Below, piece by piece: positions 8,155 through 16,483 of a DNA stretch of 64,000 nucleotides. The notes under the pieces are model-generated. The model was not told the origin of the DNA. It was given only the letters and a program-made list of their open reading frames with translations, and ran no database searches. Every line of letters starts with the position of its first letter. The stretch's first letter is position 1. Source of the stretch: Bartonella elizabethae F9251 = ATCC 49927 (GTDB lineage: Bacteria > Pseudomonadota > Alphaproteobacteria > Rhizobiales > Rhizobiaceae); the NCBI RefSeq assembly GCF_000518165.1, contig NZ_JADB01000004.1:1-64000 (forward strand), written 5' to 3'. Both the position numbers and the translations under genes were made by a program.

Positions 8155-8793
8155 ATGACGTTCGCTATTTCTTTGAAGCCTATGGATCTTGCTGCTTTGC
8201 TTTGTAGTCGACTTTGCCATGATTTAATTTCACCTGTGGGGGCTATTCAAAATGCAATGGAGCTTTATGACGATGGAGGTGCTGAAGAAGAGGCTTTGCA
8301 ATTGGTGCGTTTATCCGTTGCGAGTGCTTCTGCACGTCTACAATTTGCGCGATTGGCTTTTGGTTTTGCTGGTGCAAGTGGAGGAAAAATAGAGACACGT
8401 GCCGCAGAGCAGGTTGCTCAACAATATATGCTGCAAGAAAAAGCAACTTTAAAATGGCAGGCTCCCTCTCTTTTATTACAAAAAGATGAAGTTAAACTTC
8501 TGCTGAATTTGTTATTGATTGCAAATGCAACAGTTTCTCGTGGCGGTGAAATTGTTGTTATGATTGAGCAAGAGGAAAATAAACGTTCTTTTCGATTTGA
8601 GATTGTGGGTGAAATTCTTCGTATTCCTCCACATTTTCTTGCGTTATATCATGGAAAAGCTCAAGAAGAGCTTATTGATGCACATGTCATCCAATTTTAT
8701 TACACAATGTTACTTGCTGAAGTGACAGAGATGAAAATAAATATTGATGAAAGGGATCATTGTATTGTTTTAGAAAGTGTGAAAAAGCTTTGA
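8155..8793 (+). CDS. chpT: Histidine phosphotransferase ChpT
   Basis: The product is 212 residues. The N-terminal DHp-like helix carries the motif LCSRLCHDLISPVGAI with the phospho-accepting histidine at about residue 22. The C-terminal half is a degenerate ATPase-like domain (LLNLLLIANATVSRGG) without ATP-binding boxes, as in ChpT of other alphaproteobacteria. ChpT passes phosphate from the CckA kinase to CtrA and CpdR in the cytoplasm. Its partner gene ctrA lies convergently 220 bp downstream. AGGAG sits 11 nt before the ATG. Length and motif match the family. Confidence 0.9.
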   Translation: MTFAISLKPMDLAALLCSRLCHDLISPVGAIQNAMELYDDGGAEEEALQLVRLSVASASARLQFARLAFGFAGASGGKIETRAAEQVAQQYMLQEKATLKWQAPSLLLQKDEVKLLLNLLLIANATVSRGGEIVVMIEQEENKRSFRFEIVGEILRIPPHFLALYHGKAQEELIDAHVIQFYYTMLLAEVTEMKINIDERDHCIVLESVKKL

Positions 8794-8800
8794 ATAAGAG

Positions 8801-8910
8801 AGAAGCGCTTAAGCCGTATTGGGGAAAAAGAAACTTCGGTCAAACTTACGAGCGATAAAATTATATTTGCGAATAGAGTGTGGTTATTTCTTAAGCTTTA
8901 AGCGCTTTCT
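8801..8910. repeat. Long-range inverted repeat between chpT and ctrA
   Basis: AGAAGCGCTTAA (8801-8812) is complementary to TTAAGCGCTTTCT (8898-8910) apart from one extra T. The arms are separated by about 85 bp of non-coding sequence. It begins 8 nt after the chpT stop. It could close a structured 3' untranslated region or a small RNA. Confidence 0.4.
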
Positions 8911-8965
8911 ATATGAGATTTTTTGTGTGCGAGTTTTTTACTTGTGACAGAGAAAAATCTCGGGA

Positions 8966-8996
8966 AAAATCTCGGCCCGCTACACCCCGAGATTTT
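8966..8996 (-). terminator. Terminator for ctrA, with a duplicated arm
   Basis: On the plus strand AAAATCTCGG (8966-8975) and CCGAGATTTT (8987-8996) make a perfect 10-bp stem, read on the minus strand just past the ctrA stop with a U-rich 3' side. The 11-mer AAAAATCTCGG occurs twice in a row (8953-8963 and 8965-8975), so the other arm could pair with either copy. It may also stop chpT transcription from the other side. Confidence 0.65.
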
Positions 8997-9016
8997 ACAA
9001 TGTGTATTTTCACTGC

Positions 9017-9718
9017 TTAAGCGGTTTTTCGTACGTTCTCTTCAACTGGATCACGCAAGACATAACCACGTCCCCAAACGGTATCAATATAATTTGCATT
9101 AGAAGAGACTGCTTCCAATTTTTTCCGTAGTTTACAGATAAAAACATCAATAATTTTTAGTTCTGGTTCATCCATTCCACCGTAGAGATGATTGAGAAAC
9201 ATTTCTTTGGTAAGTGTTGTGCCTTTGCGCAAAGAAAGAAGCTCTAGCATTTGGTACTCTTTACCGGTTAAATGAACAGGACGCCCTGCAACTTCGACGG
9301 TTTTTGCGTCAAGGTTAACGGTGAGATCACCGGTAACAATAACTGATTGTGCATGTCCTTTAGAACGACGAACAACGGCATGAATACGCGCAATGAGTTC
9401 ATCCTTATGAAAAGGTTTTGTCATATAATCGTCTGCCCCAGAGCCAAAACCACGAACCTTATCCTCAATGGCATTCATACCGGAAAGGATAAGGACAGGT
9501 GTTTTTATTTTTGCCAATCTTAGAGTTCGTAAGACATCGTACCCTGACATATCGGGTAAATTCAGATCAAGCAAAATGATATCATAATCATAGAGTTTTC
9601 CTAAATCGATACCTTCTTCACCCAGATCAGTGATATAAACATTAAAATTGGCTGACTTTAGCATCAACTCAATGCTTTGAGTAACCGCTCTATCATCTTC
9701 AATTAATAATACGCGCAT
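9017..9718 (-). CDS. ctrA: Cell-cycle response regulator CtrA
   Basis: The 233-residue protein is an OmpR/PhoB-type response regulator. The receiver domain (1-120) has [11 protein letters not shown], phospho-acceptor D51 in [14 protein letters not shown], and LILSGM and YMTKPF at the switch positions. The winged-helix domain (about 125-225) has [14 protein letters not shown] and [15 protein letters not shown]. These match CtrA, which in alphaproteobacteria binds TTAA-N7-TTAA boxes to control division, chromosome replication and envelope genes. It lies between chpT (phosphodonor) and sciP (antagonist). The C-terminal extension (EENVRKTA) replaces the usual alanine-rich tail. The 566-bp upstream gap probably holds its promoters. 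Confidence 0.96.
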   Translation of the reverse strand: MRVLLIEDDRAVTQSIELMLKSANFNVYITDLGEEGIDLGKLYDYDIILLDLNLPDMSGYDVLRTLRLAKIKTPVLILSGMNAIEDKVRGFGSGADDYMTKPFHKDELIARIHAVVRRSKGHAQSVIVTGDLTVNLDAKTVEVAGRPVHLTGKEYQMLELLSLRKGTTLTKEMFLNHLYGGMDEPELKIIDVFICKLRKKLEAVSSNANYIDTVWGRGYVLRDPVEENVRKTA

Positions 9719-10284
9719 TTTAGATCCCTCACTTCGCTCCTTTACGAATCACAAGGAGCATTTCTATTTTATAAACAGTTGGTAAAACCACTGTTGATAA
9801 AAACAATTCATGAAATTAAACACTTAGCAATAAAGCGTTTATAAATATTTCAGTAGTACGCGTAACAATCACTACCAAATTCCCCACTATCCATGATAGT
9901 GGTTAACAAAATATTGTTATTTTTAAAAGAGGCTACAAAATTATTTTGAAAAAATTGCGTACTTTTTAACATAATAAGAAATGAAGGGCTTTTCCTATAA
10001 ACTTTAATCTAAAAAAAATCTTTTAAAAAAAGTTTTATAAATTACTTTTTTACAATTTCAGTGTTTATTTACGGAGCTTTAAACCTCTTCATTTTATAGT
10101 GGGAGGGAAAAGTGAAGAAATAGTTATGGCTCTTTAAAGAAGGTTGTGTTTGCAGATGCTTTAAGGAAGGGCGGAGTTATGGTCTTATTAATAGACTGTT
10201 TTTTTCGACTAGACATATAACTAAAACGATATGAATTGAGTATGAATGCGCGTTTTGAGTTAGCACAATCAAGGAGTAGTGAGT
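9719..10284. promoter_or_regulatory. ctrA/fliJ divergent intergenic region with a palindrome
   Basis: This 566-bp AT-rich region separates divergent ctrA and fliJ-like genes. CCACTATC (9884-9891) and GATAGTGG (9895-9902) form a perfect 8-bp inverted repeat around CAT, about 165 bp upstream of the ctrA start, with GGTTAAC abutting. I found no full TTAA-N7-TTAA box by eye; TTAACATAATAAGAA near 9967 is only a half match. No coding frame is convincing here. Confidence 0.5.
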
Positions 10285-10680
10285 ATGAAGCCACGGGAAA
10301 ATATGGTGCGATTGAGGATGTTTCAAGTGCGTGGAAAGCGCCGTGAAATTGCACAGCTTGAAATGATGATCGCAGAATTTGAACGAATGGTGTTAGAATT
10401 GGAAACACAGATTTCTCATGAAGAACGTAAATCTGGAAACAATGATGTTCACCATTTTGCTTATTCTGCTTTTGCACGTGCTGCTCGGCAAAGACGTGAT
10501 AATTTGCTCAATTCCATTCGTGATTTACAGCTTCAAAAAACAAATGCTGAAATTGCTCTTCATGAAGCGCATACAGAGCTACAATATGCACAGCTTTTGG
10601 AAGCACGAGAAAAAAAGACTGTCGCGGATGATGTGGATGATGAAGATACTTTGATTCAATCTAATTCAATGGTTGGCTAA
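10285..10680 (+). CDS. fliJ: FliJ-like coiled-coil protein (flagellar export chaperone family)
   Basis: The product is 131 residues from the ATG at 10285, with AAGGAG 8 nt upstream (the GTG at 10279 is too close). Nearly the whole protein is predicted helical coiled coil: KPRENMVRLRMFQVRGKRRE, IAQLEMMIAEFERM, then DVHHFAYSAFARAARQRRDN, the signature of the rhizobial FliJ family. FliJ assists the flagellar export ATPase FliI. No fliI or other flagellar gene lies in the window, and many bartonellae lack flagella, so this copy may have another role or be a relic. It ends with a strong terminator shared with convergent sciP. Confidence 0.65.
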   Translation: MKPRENMVRLRMFQVRGKRREIAQLEMMIAEFERMVLELETQISHEERKSGNNDVHHFAYSAFARAARQRRDNLLNSIRDLQLQKTNAEIALHEAHTELQYAQLLEAREKKTVADDVDDEDTLIQSNSMVG

Positions 10681-10750
10681 TTCAATGAATGAGTAATCAA
10701 AACAATTCTTAAAAAAGCAATTTGTCAGATTTATCTACTGAAAATAATAT

Positions 10751-10787
10751 AAAAACAGCCAAACTTTTATTAAGTTTGGCTGTTTTT
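10751..10787. terminator. Bidirectional rho-independent terminator between fliJ and sciP
   Basis: AAAAACAGCCAAACTT (10751-10766) and AAGTTTGGCTGTTTTT (10772-10787) form a perfect 16-bp stem with a 5-nt loop and flanking A and T tracts, so it can end transcripts from both strands. Confidence 0.92.
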
Positions 10788-10827
10788 ATAAAGTGCTTTA
10801 TGTTATCAAATCATGATCAATGGCAAC

Positions 10828-11103
10828 TTAATGCCTGTAATCTTGAATCTTGGTCGTTCGTAATCCCGCTAAGCCGTGTTCATCGATCAAACTTTGCCAT
10901 GAAAGAAATTCTTCCACAGTCAAAGTATAGCGTTGACACGCTTCGTCAAGGCTTAACAATCCGCCTCTGACAGCCGCCACAACTTCAGCTTTGCGACGAA
11001 TCACCCAGCGCCGTGTTGTTTGTGGCGGTAGGTCGGCAATTGTCAGTGGACTTCCATCTGGCCCAATAACATATTTCATTTGTGTTTTTATCAAATTGGT
11101 CAT
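10828..11103 (-). CDS. sciP: CtrA inhibitory protein SciP (DUF1153)
   Basis: The 91-residue protein has the DUF1153 helix-turn-helix core: YVIGPDGSPLTIADLPP, TRRWVIRRKAEVVAAVRGGL, LSLDEACQRYTLTVEEFLSW. In Caulobacter, SciP binds CtrA and blocks its activation of target genes in G1; the role here is by homology. GAGG sits before the ATG at 11103. It is convergent with the fliJ-like gene and shares its terminator. With chpT and ctrA it makes a compact set of CtrA-pathway genes within 3 kb. Confidence 0.9.
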   Translation of the reverse strand: MTNLIKTQMKYVIGPDGSPLTIADLPPQTTRRWVIRRKAEVVAAVRGGLLSLDEACQRYTLTVEEFLSWQSLIDEHGLAGLRTTKIQDYRH

Positions 11104-11148
11104 TCGTATCCTCTACCTTTCGTCAAGGACTTGATTCGTTTATAGAGT

Positions 11149-11238
11149 ATGAAATTTAAAAAAGAGCTAAACGCGCTGAAAGAAAAAATTAATAAAGTGA
11201 TTGAGCGGGTAATAAAGAAGCTTAAGCAAACTGTGTAG
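11149..11238 (+). CDS. Possible 29-residue amphipathic peptide
   Basis: An ATG at 11149 opens a 29-codon frame, MKFKKELNALKEKINK followed by VIERVIKKLKQTV, ending at TAG 11236-11238. It is rich in lysine and glutamate with hydrophobics every three to four positions, as in an amphipathic helix. The ribosome site is weak (TAGAG). It lies in the 424-bp gap between divergent sciP and mnmA. It could be a real small protein, a leader peptide, or a chance product of AT-rich DNA. Confidence 0.25.
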   Translation: MKFKKELNALKEKINKVIERVIKKLKQTV

Positions 11239-11527
11239 AAGCGCCTCTTGCAATATTTTGCTAGATTGAAAAAAAGAGAAAAAAATTTTCCTCAATGATT
11301 TTTCTAACTGATTTCCCCCAAATGATTACTATTATGCCTTATTTCTATCACTCTTTTTTATTTACAGCTGCTTTTAAGAAAATGATGCTATGGTTGTAGA
11401 AAGGATAAAAAAACAATATAAGGGCAATCAATAGCATAAAAGTGGCAAAAGCATAAAAGAAGAAGCGCATATCAGAATGTTAACATATGGCTATCCATTA
11501 ATAGAGTACTAAATAGAGAATGAATAC
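11239..11527. other. Upstream region of mnmA, nothing else recognised
   Basis: AT-rich, with no credible coding frame. TTAACATATGG near 11479 and an ATTAATAGAGTAC stretch precede the mnmA start, but no clear promoter pair could be fixed. Confidence 0.4.
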
Positions 11528-12751
11528 ATGTTTTTGAACAGTCTTGATTTACCAGGACAACCTAAGGATTCTCGCATTGTTGTTGCAATGTCGGGGGGGG
11601 TTGATTCATCGGTTGTTGCAGGTCTTCTAAAAAAGGAAGGATATAATGTCATTGGCATTACATTGCAGCTTTATGATCATGGGGCTGCAACGCATCGGGT
11701 AGGGGCGTGTTGTGCGGGACAAGATATTGAAGATGCGCGTCGTGTTGCAGAAACGTTAGGAATACCGCATTATGTTCTTGATTATGAGAAACGCTTTCGC
11801 GAAGCTGTTATTGATCCTTTTGCAGAAAGCTATGCTCATGGAGAGACTCCAGTTCCATGTATTGCATGCAATCAGACAGTTAAGTTTGCTGATTTGTTAG
11901 CAACAGCTCGTGAATTGGGAGCCGATGCTTTGGCAACTGGACATTATATTCGTTCGCGTTCTCATGGGGCACATCGAGCACTCTTTCGTCCTCTTGATAA
12001 TGATCGTGATCAAAGTTATTTTCTTTTTGCAACAACACAAGAACAGATTGATTATTTGCGTTTTCCCCTTGGAGATCTTCCAAAAGCGCGCGTTCGCGAA
12101 ATGGCTGCAGAAATGGGCTTTGTGGTTGCCAATAAGCATGATAGTCAGGATATTTGTTTTGTTCCACAGGGAAAATATTCAGATGTTATCGCAAAGCTGC
12201 GTCCAGAAGCTGCTAATCCTGGTTTTATTGTCCATATTGATGGAAAGATTTTAGGCAAACACTCGGGGATTGTTAATTATACTGTTGGTCAACGTCGTGG
12301 TATTGGGGTGTCAACGGGGGAAGCGCTTTATGTGGTTTATCTCGATGTGGAAAATGCCCGTGTTATTGTTGGTCCGCGTGAAATGTTAGAAACACATAAG
12401 CTTTTTTTACGGGATGTGAATTGGCTTGGTGATGAGTCGTTGGATAATTTTCCTTCTCAAGGTATTGAAGTGGCGGTAAAGGTCCGTTCAACGCGTCCGC
12501 CTCATCTTGCGCGCTTGCATTATAAAGAAGGTGTTTTTTCCGTTGATTTGTTGGAATGTGAAAACGGTGTGGCACCAGGGCAAGCTTGCGTTCTTTATGA
12601 TGGAAATGGTCATGAGGCGCGTATTCTTGGGGGAGGATTTGTAACGCATTCAGAGCGTGCGGCTGACATTGAAATGATGTTGAAACGTGTGTTGTGCAAT
12701 CTTGAAACAAAAGATTCTGTTTCCTCTGAACTTAAGACAACAGCTTCATAA
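11528..12751 (+). CDS. mnmA: tRNA-specific 2-thiouridylase MnmA
   Basis: The 407-residue protein carries the PP-loop SGGVDSS at residues 22-28. The two catalytic cysteines are in [11 protein letters not shown] (about C114) and [10 protein letters not shown] (about C210), and the substrate segment [12 protein letters not shown] is present. A C-terminal beta-barrel ([19 protein letters not shown]) completes the family layout. MnmA activates U34 of Lys, Glu and Gln tRNAs with ATP and inserts sulfur supplied by a relay. The length fits alphaproteobacterial members, which are longer than the E. coli enzyme. It is a single gene with no close partner. Confidence 0.95.
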   Translation: MFLNSLDLPGQPKDSRIVVAMSGGVDSSVVAGLLKKEGYNVIGITLQLYDHGAATHRVGACCAGQDIEDARRVAETLGIPHYVLDYEKRFREAVIDPFAESYAHGETPVPCIACNQTVKFADLLATARELGADALATGHYIRSRSHGAHRALFRPLDNDRDQSYFLFATTQEQIDYLRFPLGDLPKARVREMAAEMGFVVANKHDSQDICFVPQGKYSDVIAKLRPEAANPGFIVHIDGKILGKHSGIVNYTVGQRRGIGVSTGEALYVVYLDVENARVIVGPREMLETHKLFLRDVNWLGDESLDNFPSQGIEVAVKVRSTRPPHLARLHYKEGVFSVDLLECENGVAPGQACVLYDGNGHEARILGGGFVTHSERAADIEMMLKRVLCNLETKDSVSSELKTTAS

Positions 12752-13030
12752 AAAGATAATAAATTGATTGATAATGATAATTTTATCCTTCAATTTGAAT
12801 GAAAGGCTTGTGTAAATCTTTCTCAGTCAATTTTTTTATGGTTGAATCCATTCAATCCGTGTCTTTTGCCCTTTACAAGGGGGGTGCTGGACAAGTGGGC
12901 TTGTGGTGGGGAAGTTGATAAAAAGAAATGTAAAAATGTCTTTGATGGATGCTCTCAAATGCTAGGGGATAGCGACTTGTGGGGTTGGTAAAGAACACAC
13001 ATCATCGAATATTTGTTACAACTTAAAATC

Positions 13031-13849
13031 TTACCATCTTGAATGGTCAAAGTCGGTAAAATGGGCGAGAGCAATCCCTGAGGCTGTGGCAACATTGAGG
13101 CTATCAAAGCCATCAGTCATGGGAATCCGTAAGGCTTGTGATTGTTGTAGTATATGAGGTGGTAAGCCATCACCTTCTGTTCCAAAAATAAGGGCTATTC
13201 TTTTAGTTTTGTTTGCTTGCTTGAGCGTGTGTGAGGCAGAGGGAGAGAGTGCATAAAGATGAAAATTTTCATCGTTTAGAGCAGCTATAATGTCATTTAT
13301 ATGAGCGTTTTGCGTATAGGGTACTTTTAGGGCAGCACCAGCAGAAACTCTGATTGATTTGCGATAAAGCGGATCGCAAGAGGTTTTATCGACAATAATG
13401 CCGTGACTGGCAAAGGCTGCCGCATTACGAAAAATTGATCCCATATTATCATGATTCGAGATACCACATAAAACCAGAATCAAAGCTTTTTCTGGTAGGT
13501 TGTGTAAAAAACTTTGTAATGATGGGAGCGTTTTGCGTTTACCGATACCCAGAATACCACGATGAACATGAAAACCGGTGATACCATCCATGACTTTTTG
13601 TGAAACGCAATAAATGGGACATTGAGGTTGTGTTTTTTCTAAAAGCGGTAGAAGTCCAGGGAGGCGTTTTGCTAAGATAAGCAGCGAGAGAGGAGAAAAT
13701 TCTTTCGAATGCAATAATGCGGACAATGTTATTTTACCTTCAGCAATAAATTGCTGTTGTCGTCCAACAAGATCTTTTTCACGGATATTATGATAGTCTT
13801 TTAGGCGTGGGTCATTGGTTTCGTCAATTGTTGTAATATTTAAATGCAT
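13031..13849 (-). CDS. SpoU/TrmH-family RNA 2'-O-methyltransferase
   Basis: The 272-residue protein has an N-terminal substrate-binding region and a C-terminal SPOUT knot. Motif 1 is NMGSIFRNAAAFA, motif 2 IALIFGTEGDGLPP, and motif 3 IPMTDGFDSLNVATASGIALAHF. These bind SAM and form the trefoil knot. The family methylates ribose 2'-OH in tRNA or rRNA; which nucleotide this one modifies cannot be read from sequence. It is convergent with mnmA, 279 bp away. Confidence 0.88.
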   Translation of the reverse strand: MHLNITTIDETNDPRLKDYHNIREKDLVGRQQQFIAEGKITLSALLHSKEFSPLSLLILAKRLPGLLPLLEKTQPQCPIYCVSQKVMDGITGFHVHRGILGIGKRKTLPSLQSFLHNLPEKALILVLCGISNHDNMGSIFRNAAAFASHGIIVDKTSCDPLYRKSIRVSAGAALKVPYTQNAHINDIIAALNDENFHLYALSPSASHTLKQANKTKRIALIFGTEGDGLPPHILQQSQALRIPMTDGFDSLNVATASGIALAHFTDFDHSRW

Positions 13850-13957
13850 GCGAGATTCTTAATGCTTTTTTCTTTCAATTTCCAGTTGTTAGAATTTGCT
13901 TTATTTTTAAAAAAAGAGATAAAAAATATTATTTTAAAACTTATGGTAGAATTTTTG

Positions 13958-13986
13958 TTGACAATATATACAGATTAGTGTATCGT
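13958..13986 (+). promoter_or_regulatory. Sigma-70-type promoter for a small RNA
   Basis: TTGACA (13958-13963), a 17-bp spacer, and TATCGT (13981-13986) make a near-consensus housekeeping promoter. Predicted transcription start is about 13993. No open frame follows closely, but a hairpin-rich segment and terminator do. Confidence 0.7.
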
Positions 13987-13992
13987 AAAAAT

Positions 13993-14122
13993 ACTGATGC
14001 GGGATAATAAGTTTTGTTTTCGTATCGGGTGCAGTGTCTTGGGTCCCCGCTATTTCCCAAGTTCTGTATGCCCTTAGTTATAAGGGAAAAGAATCTGGGT
14101 CCCCAATGCCCAGATTCTTTTT
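13993..14122 (+). ncRNA. Probable small regulatory RNA (~130 nt), family not identified
   Basis: Between a good promoter and an intrinsic terminator the transcript folds into three local hairpins. They are CTTGGG/CCCAAG (14038-14043 with 14056-14061), CCCTTA/TAAGGG (14071-14086) and the terminator stem AGAATCTGGG/CCCAGATTCT (14090-14118). The first and third present the same loop start, TCCCC, directly after GGG. C-rich loops of this kind are typical of alphaproteobacterial small RNAs that pair with Shine-Dalgarno sequences. It lacks the SRP RNA core motif and a closing long stem of 6S RNA, so I leave it unnamed. Confidence 0.65.
14090..14122 (+). terminator. Intrinsic terminator of the small RNA
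   Basis: A 10-bp perfect stem AGAATCTGGG/CCCAGATTCT with a 9-nt loop is followed by a run of T to 14122. Confidence 0.85.
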
Positions 14123-14610
14123 GGGAGCCGTGAATCTTTTTCTTTTTTCTTTTTCTAAGTCTTTTAGCAGTCCTATTTTAAAATTTCCTTAAGCTGTAGG
14201 GGGATAGGGGAGTGCTCAGTCATTTTTTCTAAGATACAGAAATGTTTATAGGTGGCGTCATCATGCATATCATAAAATGTGAAAAAAAATGCGTGATCAT
14301 GACACATTTGAGCAAAAGAAGTTTTTTCGTTCATAAAACGTGAGATGGTTTTAAGTTGTTCAGAAGATGATTCATGAAGGGAATTTGTTTATTTCCTCTT
14401 GGGAAAAGCTGTTTGTTTATGCCTTGTTTTCTTTATCCTTTATTGCTGATGCTCGTGTAACTGGGGGGCTTTTGCGATAACAAGGGTGCGTTGAGGCATT
14501 TAGCGTATGGTAGCTTCTGTAATATTGAGAAAATATTGGTGATATGTCAAAAATATCGTTATAGGGTTTAAAATATTATTCCTTATTTTCTGAAGAAAAG
14601 GACGCGTTTC
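14123..14610. other. Gap before the CDF gene; possible decayed minus-strand frame
   Basis: A minus-strand frame ending at TAG 14173-14175 is open for about 70 codons and reads LHESSSEQLKTISRFMNE, then KTSFAQMCHDHAFFFTFYD and so on. It has no clear start (ATG at 14334 gives 53 codons), no ribosome site, and a stop just upstream. It may be the tail of a dead gene; I do not recognise it. Nothing else is evident. Confidence 0.25.
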
Positions 14611-15519
14611 ATGAATGTGAAAATCAATATACAAAGCTTAACTTTATACTCCATTTTTATTGCGTGTATTGTTTTTGCTTTGAAATATTGGGCATATCAC
14701 ATCACAGGGTCGGTTGCACTTTATTCTGATGCATTGGAATCAATCGTCAATATCCTTGCCTCATTAGCGGCATGGTGGGCTGTTAAAGTGAGTTTGAAGC
14801 CAGCGGATCATGATCATCCTTTTGGGCATCATAAAGCGGAATATTTTTCCGCGATTCTTGAAGGAATCCTCATTATTATTGCGGCAATTGTTATTTTAAG
14901 AGAAGCGTGGATAGCACTTGCCACCGTTAAATTGTTACAGAAACCTGGAATATGGCTTGTTATTCATCTTGTTGCAACTGTTATAAATTGCATGTGGGGA
15001 ATGGTTCTGCTTTGGCAGGGAAAACATCATCGCTCACCGGCTCTTAAAGCTGATGGGGTACATTTTATAACGGATGTTTTTACTTCGCTTGCAATTTTAA
15101 TTGGTTTGATTGCTGGTTTTGTAGGGGGATGGGGTGTTTTAGATCCTATTTTAGCGATAATCGTTGCTGTTAATATTCTTTTACAGGGCTGGAAGGTGAT
15201 TAGGAATGCTGTTCAAGGATTAATGGATGTTGGCGTTGAATTGAATGAAACCATGCGGATTCGGGAGCTGATTTCTGCCAATGCAGATGGAGCACTTGAA
15301 ATCCATGATTTACGCACGCGTGTTGCTGGTAGAGTTACTTTTATAGAGTTTCATTTGGTTGTACCAGCTGTCATGCAGGTCGGAGAAGCCCATAAAATTT
15401 GTGATAAAATTGAAAGTGTTCTTCAAAAAGAATTTGATAATGTGCGCATTTCTATTCATGTCGAACCTGAAGATGAGGCAAAACTCCCTCCCGGTACAAC
15501 AATGATCCCTTTTATATAA
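14611..15519 (+). CDS. Cation diffusion facilitator (CDF) divalent-metal exporter
   Basis: The 302-residue protein has six predicted membrane helices and the CDF metal site SVALYSDALESIVNI (helix II). HPFGHHKAEY follows, and then KADGVHFITDVFTS (helix V), supplying the D/D/H/D ligands. The cytoplasmic C-terminal domain contains IHDLRTRVAGRVTFIEFHLVV. CDF proteins export Zn, Fe, Cd or Mn in exchange for protons at the inner membrane. The HHKAEY start of helix III is common in FieF-like proteins, but the metal cannot be fixed. AAAGGA precedes the ATG. It stands alone. Confidence 0.9.
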   Translation: MNVKINIQSLTLYSIFIACIVFALKYWAYHITGSVALYSDALESIVNILASLAAWWAVKVSLKPADHDHPFGHHKAEYFSAILEGILIIIAAIVILREAWIALATVKLLQKPGIWLVIHLVATVINCMWGMVLLWQGKHHRSPALKADGVHFITDVFTSLAILIGLIAGFVGGWGVLDPILAIIVAVNILLQGWKVIRNAVQGLMDVGVELNETMRIRELISANADGALEIHDLRTRVAGRVTFIEFHLVVPAVMQVGEAHKICDKIESVLQKEFDNVRISIHVEPEDEAKLPPGTTMIPFI

Positions 15520-15622
15520 AAGTTATCATTTATATAAAATACTTTATGAGATCACAATCATGACATATCTCGCTTCATTTATTCTTTCCCCAAAATATTT
15601 TTTTCTTATTGCTGTGATGTTA

Positions 15623-16459
15623 TTAAAGAGCCCTTAAAACAATGATTCCTGGTGTTTTTGCAACATAATCCATAAAAGGGGAATCAACGACTTTTTCATT
15701 TGCTTTTCGTGAAGAGGCATTTCGTAACATTGGGCCTTTATCCGTCATGATAAAGAACCCCACATGTGTCACATCCAATCCTGCAATTTTTGTATAAATG
15801 CCAATGAAATCACCTGATTTTAAACGGCTTATAACCTCTTCATTAATAAAGTTACTTGGAATATACGTTATTGTGCGTTTTACAACAGGAAGTCCAGGAA
15901 GATAGTTTCTATCATCAGCTTTTTTATTGAGATATTTTTCTATACTCACCGCATGAGGACTTATTTCAGCGGTAATATCAGCGGCGAGTTTATATTCTCT
16001 ATAAGCCCAGTCTGTAAAAAAATGTTTTCGATTTAAAAAATGGACTTTACCCTTAATGTAACGCGTTCTTATGACGTTATTAATGAATTCTTTTGGGGAT
16101 GTTGATTTGCGCAATGCTTCAACATAATCTAGATACGTGAAGCAATCTAAGCCTCTAAAATCAATAATGAGTTTTTCTGGTATCTTTTCTGAGCCCTGTA
16201 ACATATTTGCTTTGTAAGGTGTCCCTAAAAAAGCTTTAGAAAAAAAATCAATCAGGGCTCCCTTTTCGGGATCATTTATTTCTGAACGTTTTTTGAGAAG
16301 AGCATTTAATTTATTTAAAGTATAGGGATCTAGCTCTATGTTGGTTGTTTGTTGAGTGTCTCTTTTTTTTTCTAAAATACCCTTTTGTGAATCAGAGTTT
16401 TGAACATCACATCCTGTCACGAATATTAAAGTGAGAATTAACAGGGATATTTTTCGCAT
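15623..16459 (-). CDS. DUF1460-domain lipoprotein, putative cell-wall amidase/peptidase
   Basis: The product is 278 residues from the ATG at 16459; a GTG at 16483 would add eight residues and neither start has a clear ribosome site. The N-terminus MRKISLLILTLIFVTGC is a lipoprotein signal with cysteine at residue 17. The body contains LDCFTYLDYVEAL, the DUF1460 active-site region with its cysteine, and DVTHVGFFIMTDKGPMLRNASS, which should supply the histidine of an NlpC/P60-like fold. Family members are thought to cleave peptidoglycan peptides or amide bonds. It probably faces the periplasm from a membrane. It is convergent with the CDF gene. Confidence 0.78.
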   Translation of the reverse strand: MRKISLLILTLIFVTGCDVQNSDSQKGILEKKRDTQQTTNIELDPYTLNKLNALLKKRSEINDPEKGALIDFFSKAFLGTPYKANMLQGSEKIPEKLIIDFRGLDCFTYLDYVEALRKSTSPKEFINNVIRTRYIKGKVHFLNRKHFFTDWAYREYKLAADITAEISPHAVSIEKYLNKKADDRNYLPGLPVVKRTITYIPSNFINEEVISRLKSGDFIGIYTKIAGLDVTHVGFFIMTDKGPMLRNASSRKANEKVVDSPFMDYVAKTPGIIVLRAL

Positions 16460-16483
16460 TTTATACACTATTTTAAAATTCAC

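Noticed and set aside
9960-9980. CtrA box upstream of ctrA (TTAACATAATAAGAA)
   Set aside because: Only one TTAA half is present; the second half is AGAA, so it does not meet the TTAA-N7-TTAA rule.
13993-14122. SRP RNA or 6S RNA
   Set aside because: The SRP core (GGAAG...GCAGCC) is absent, and there is no long closing stem with a central bubble as in 6S RNA.
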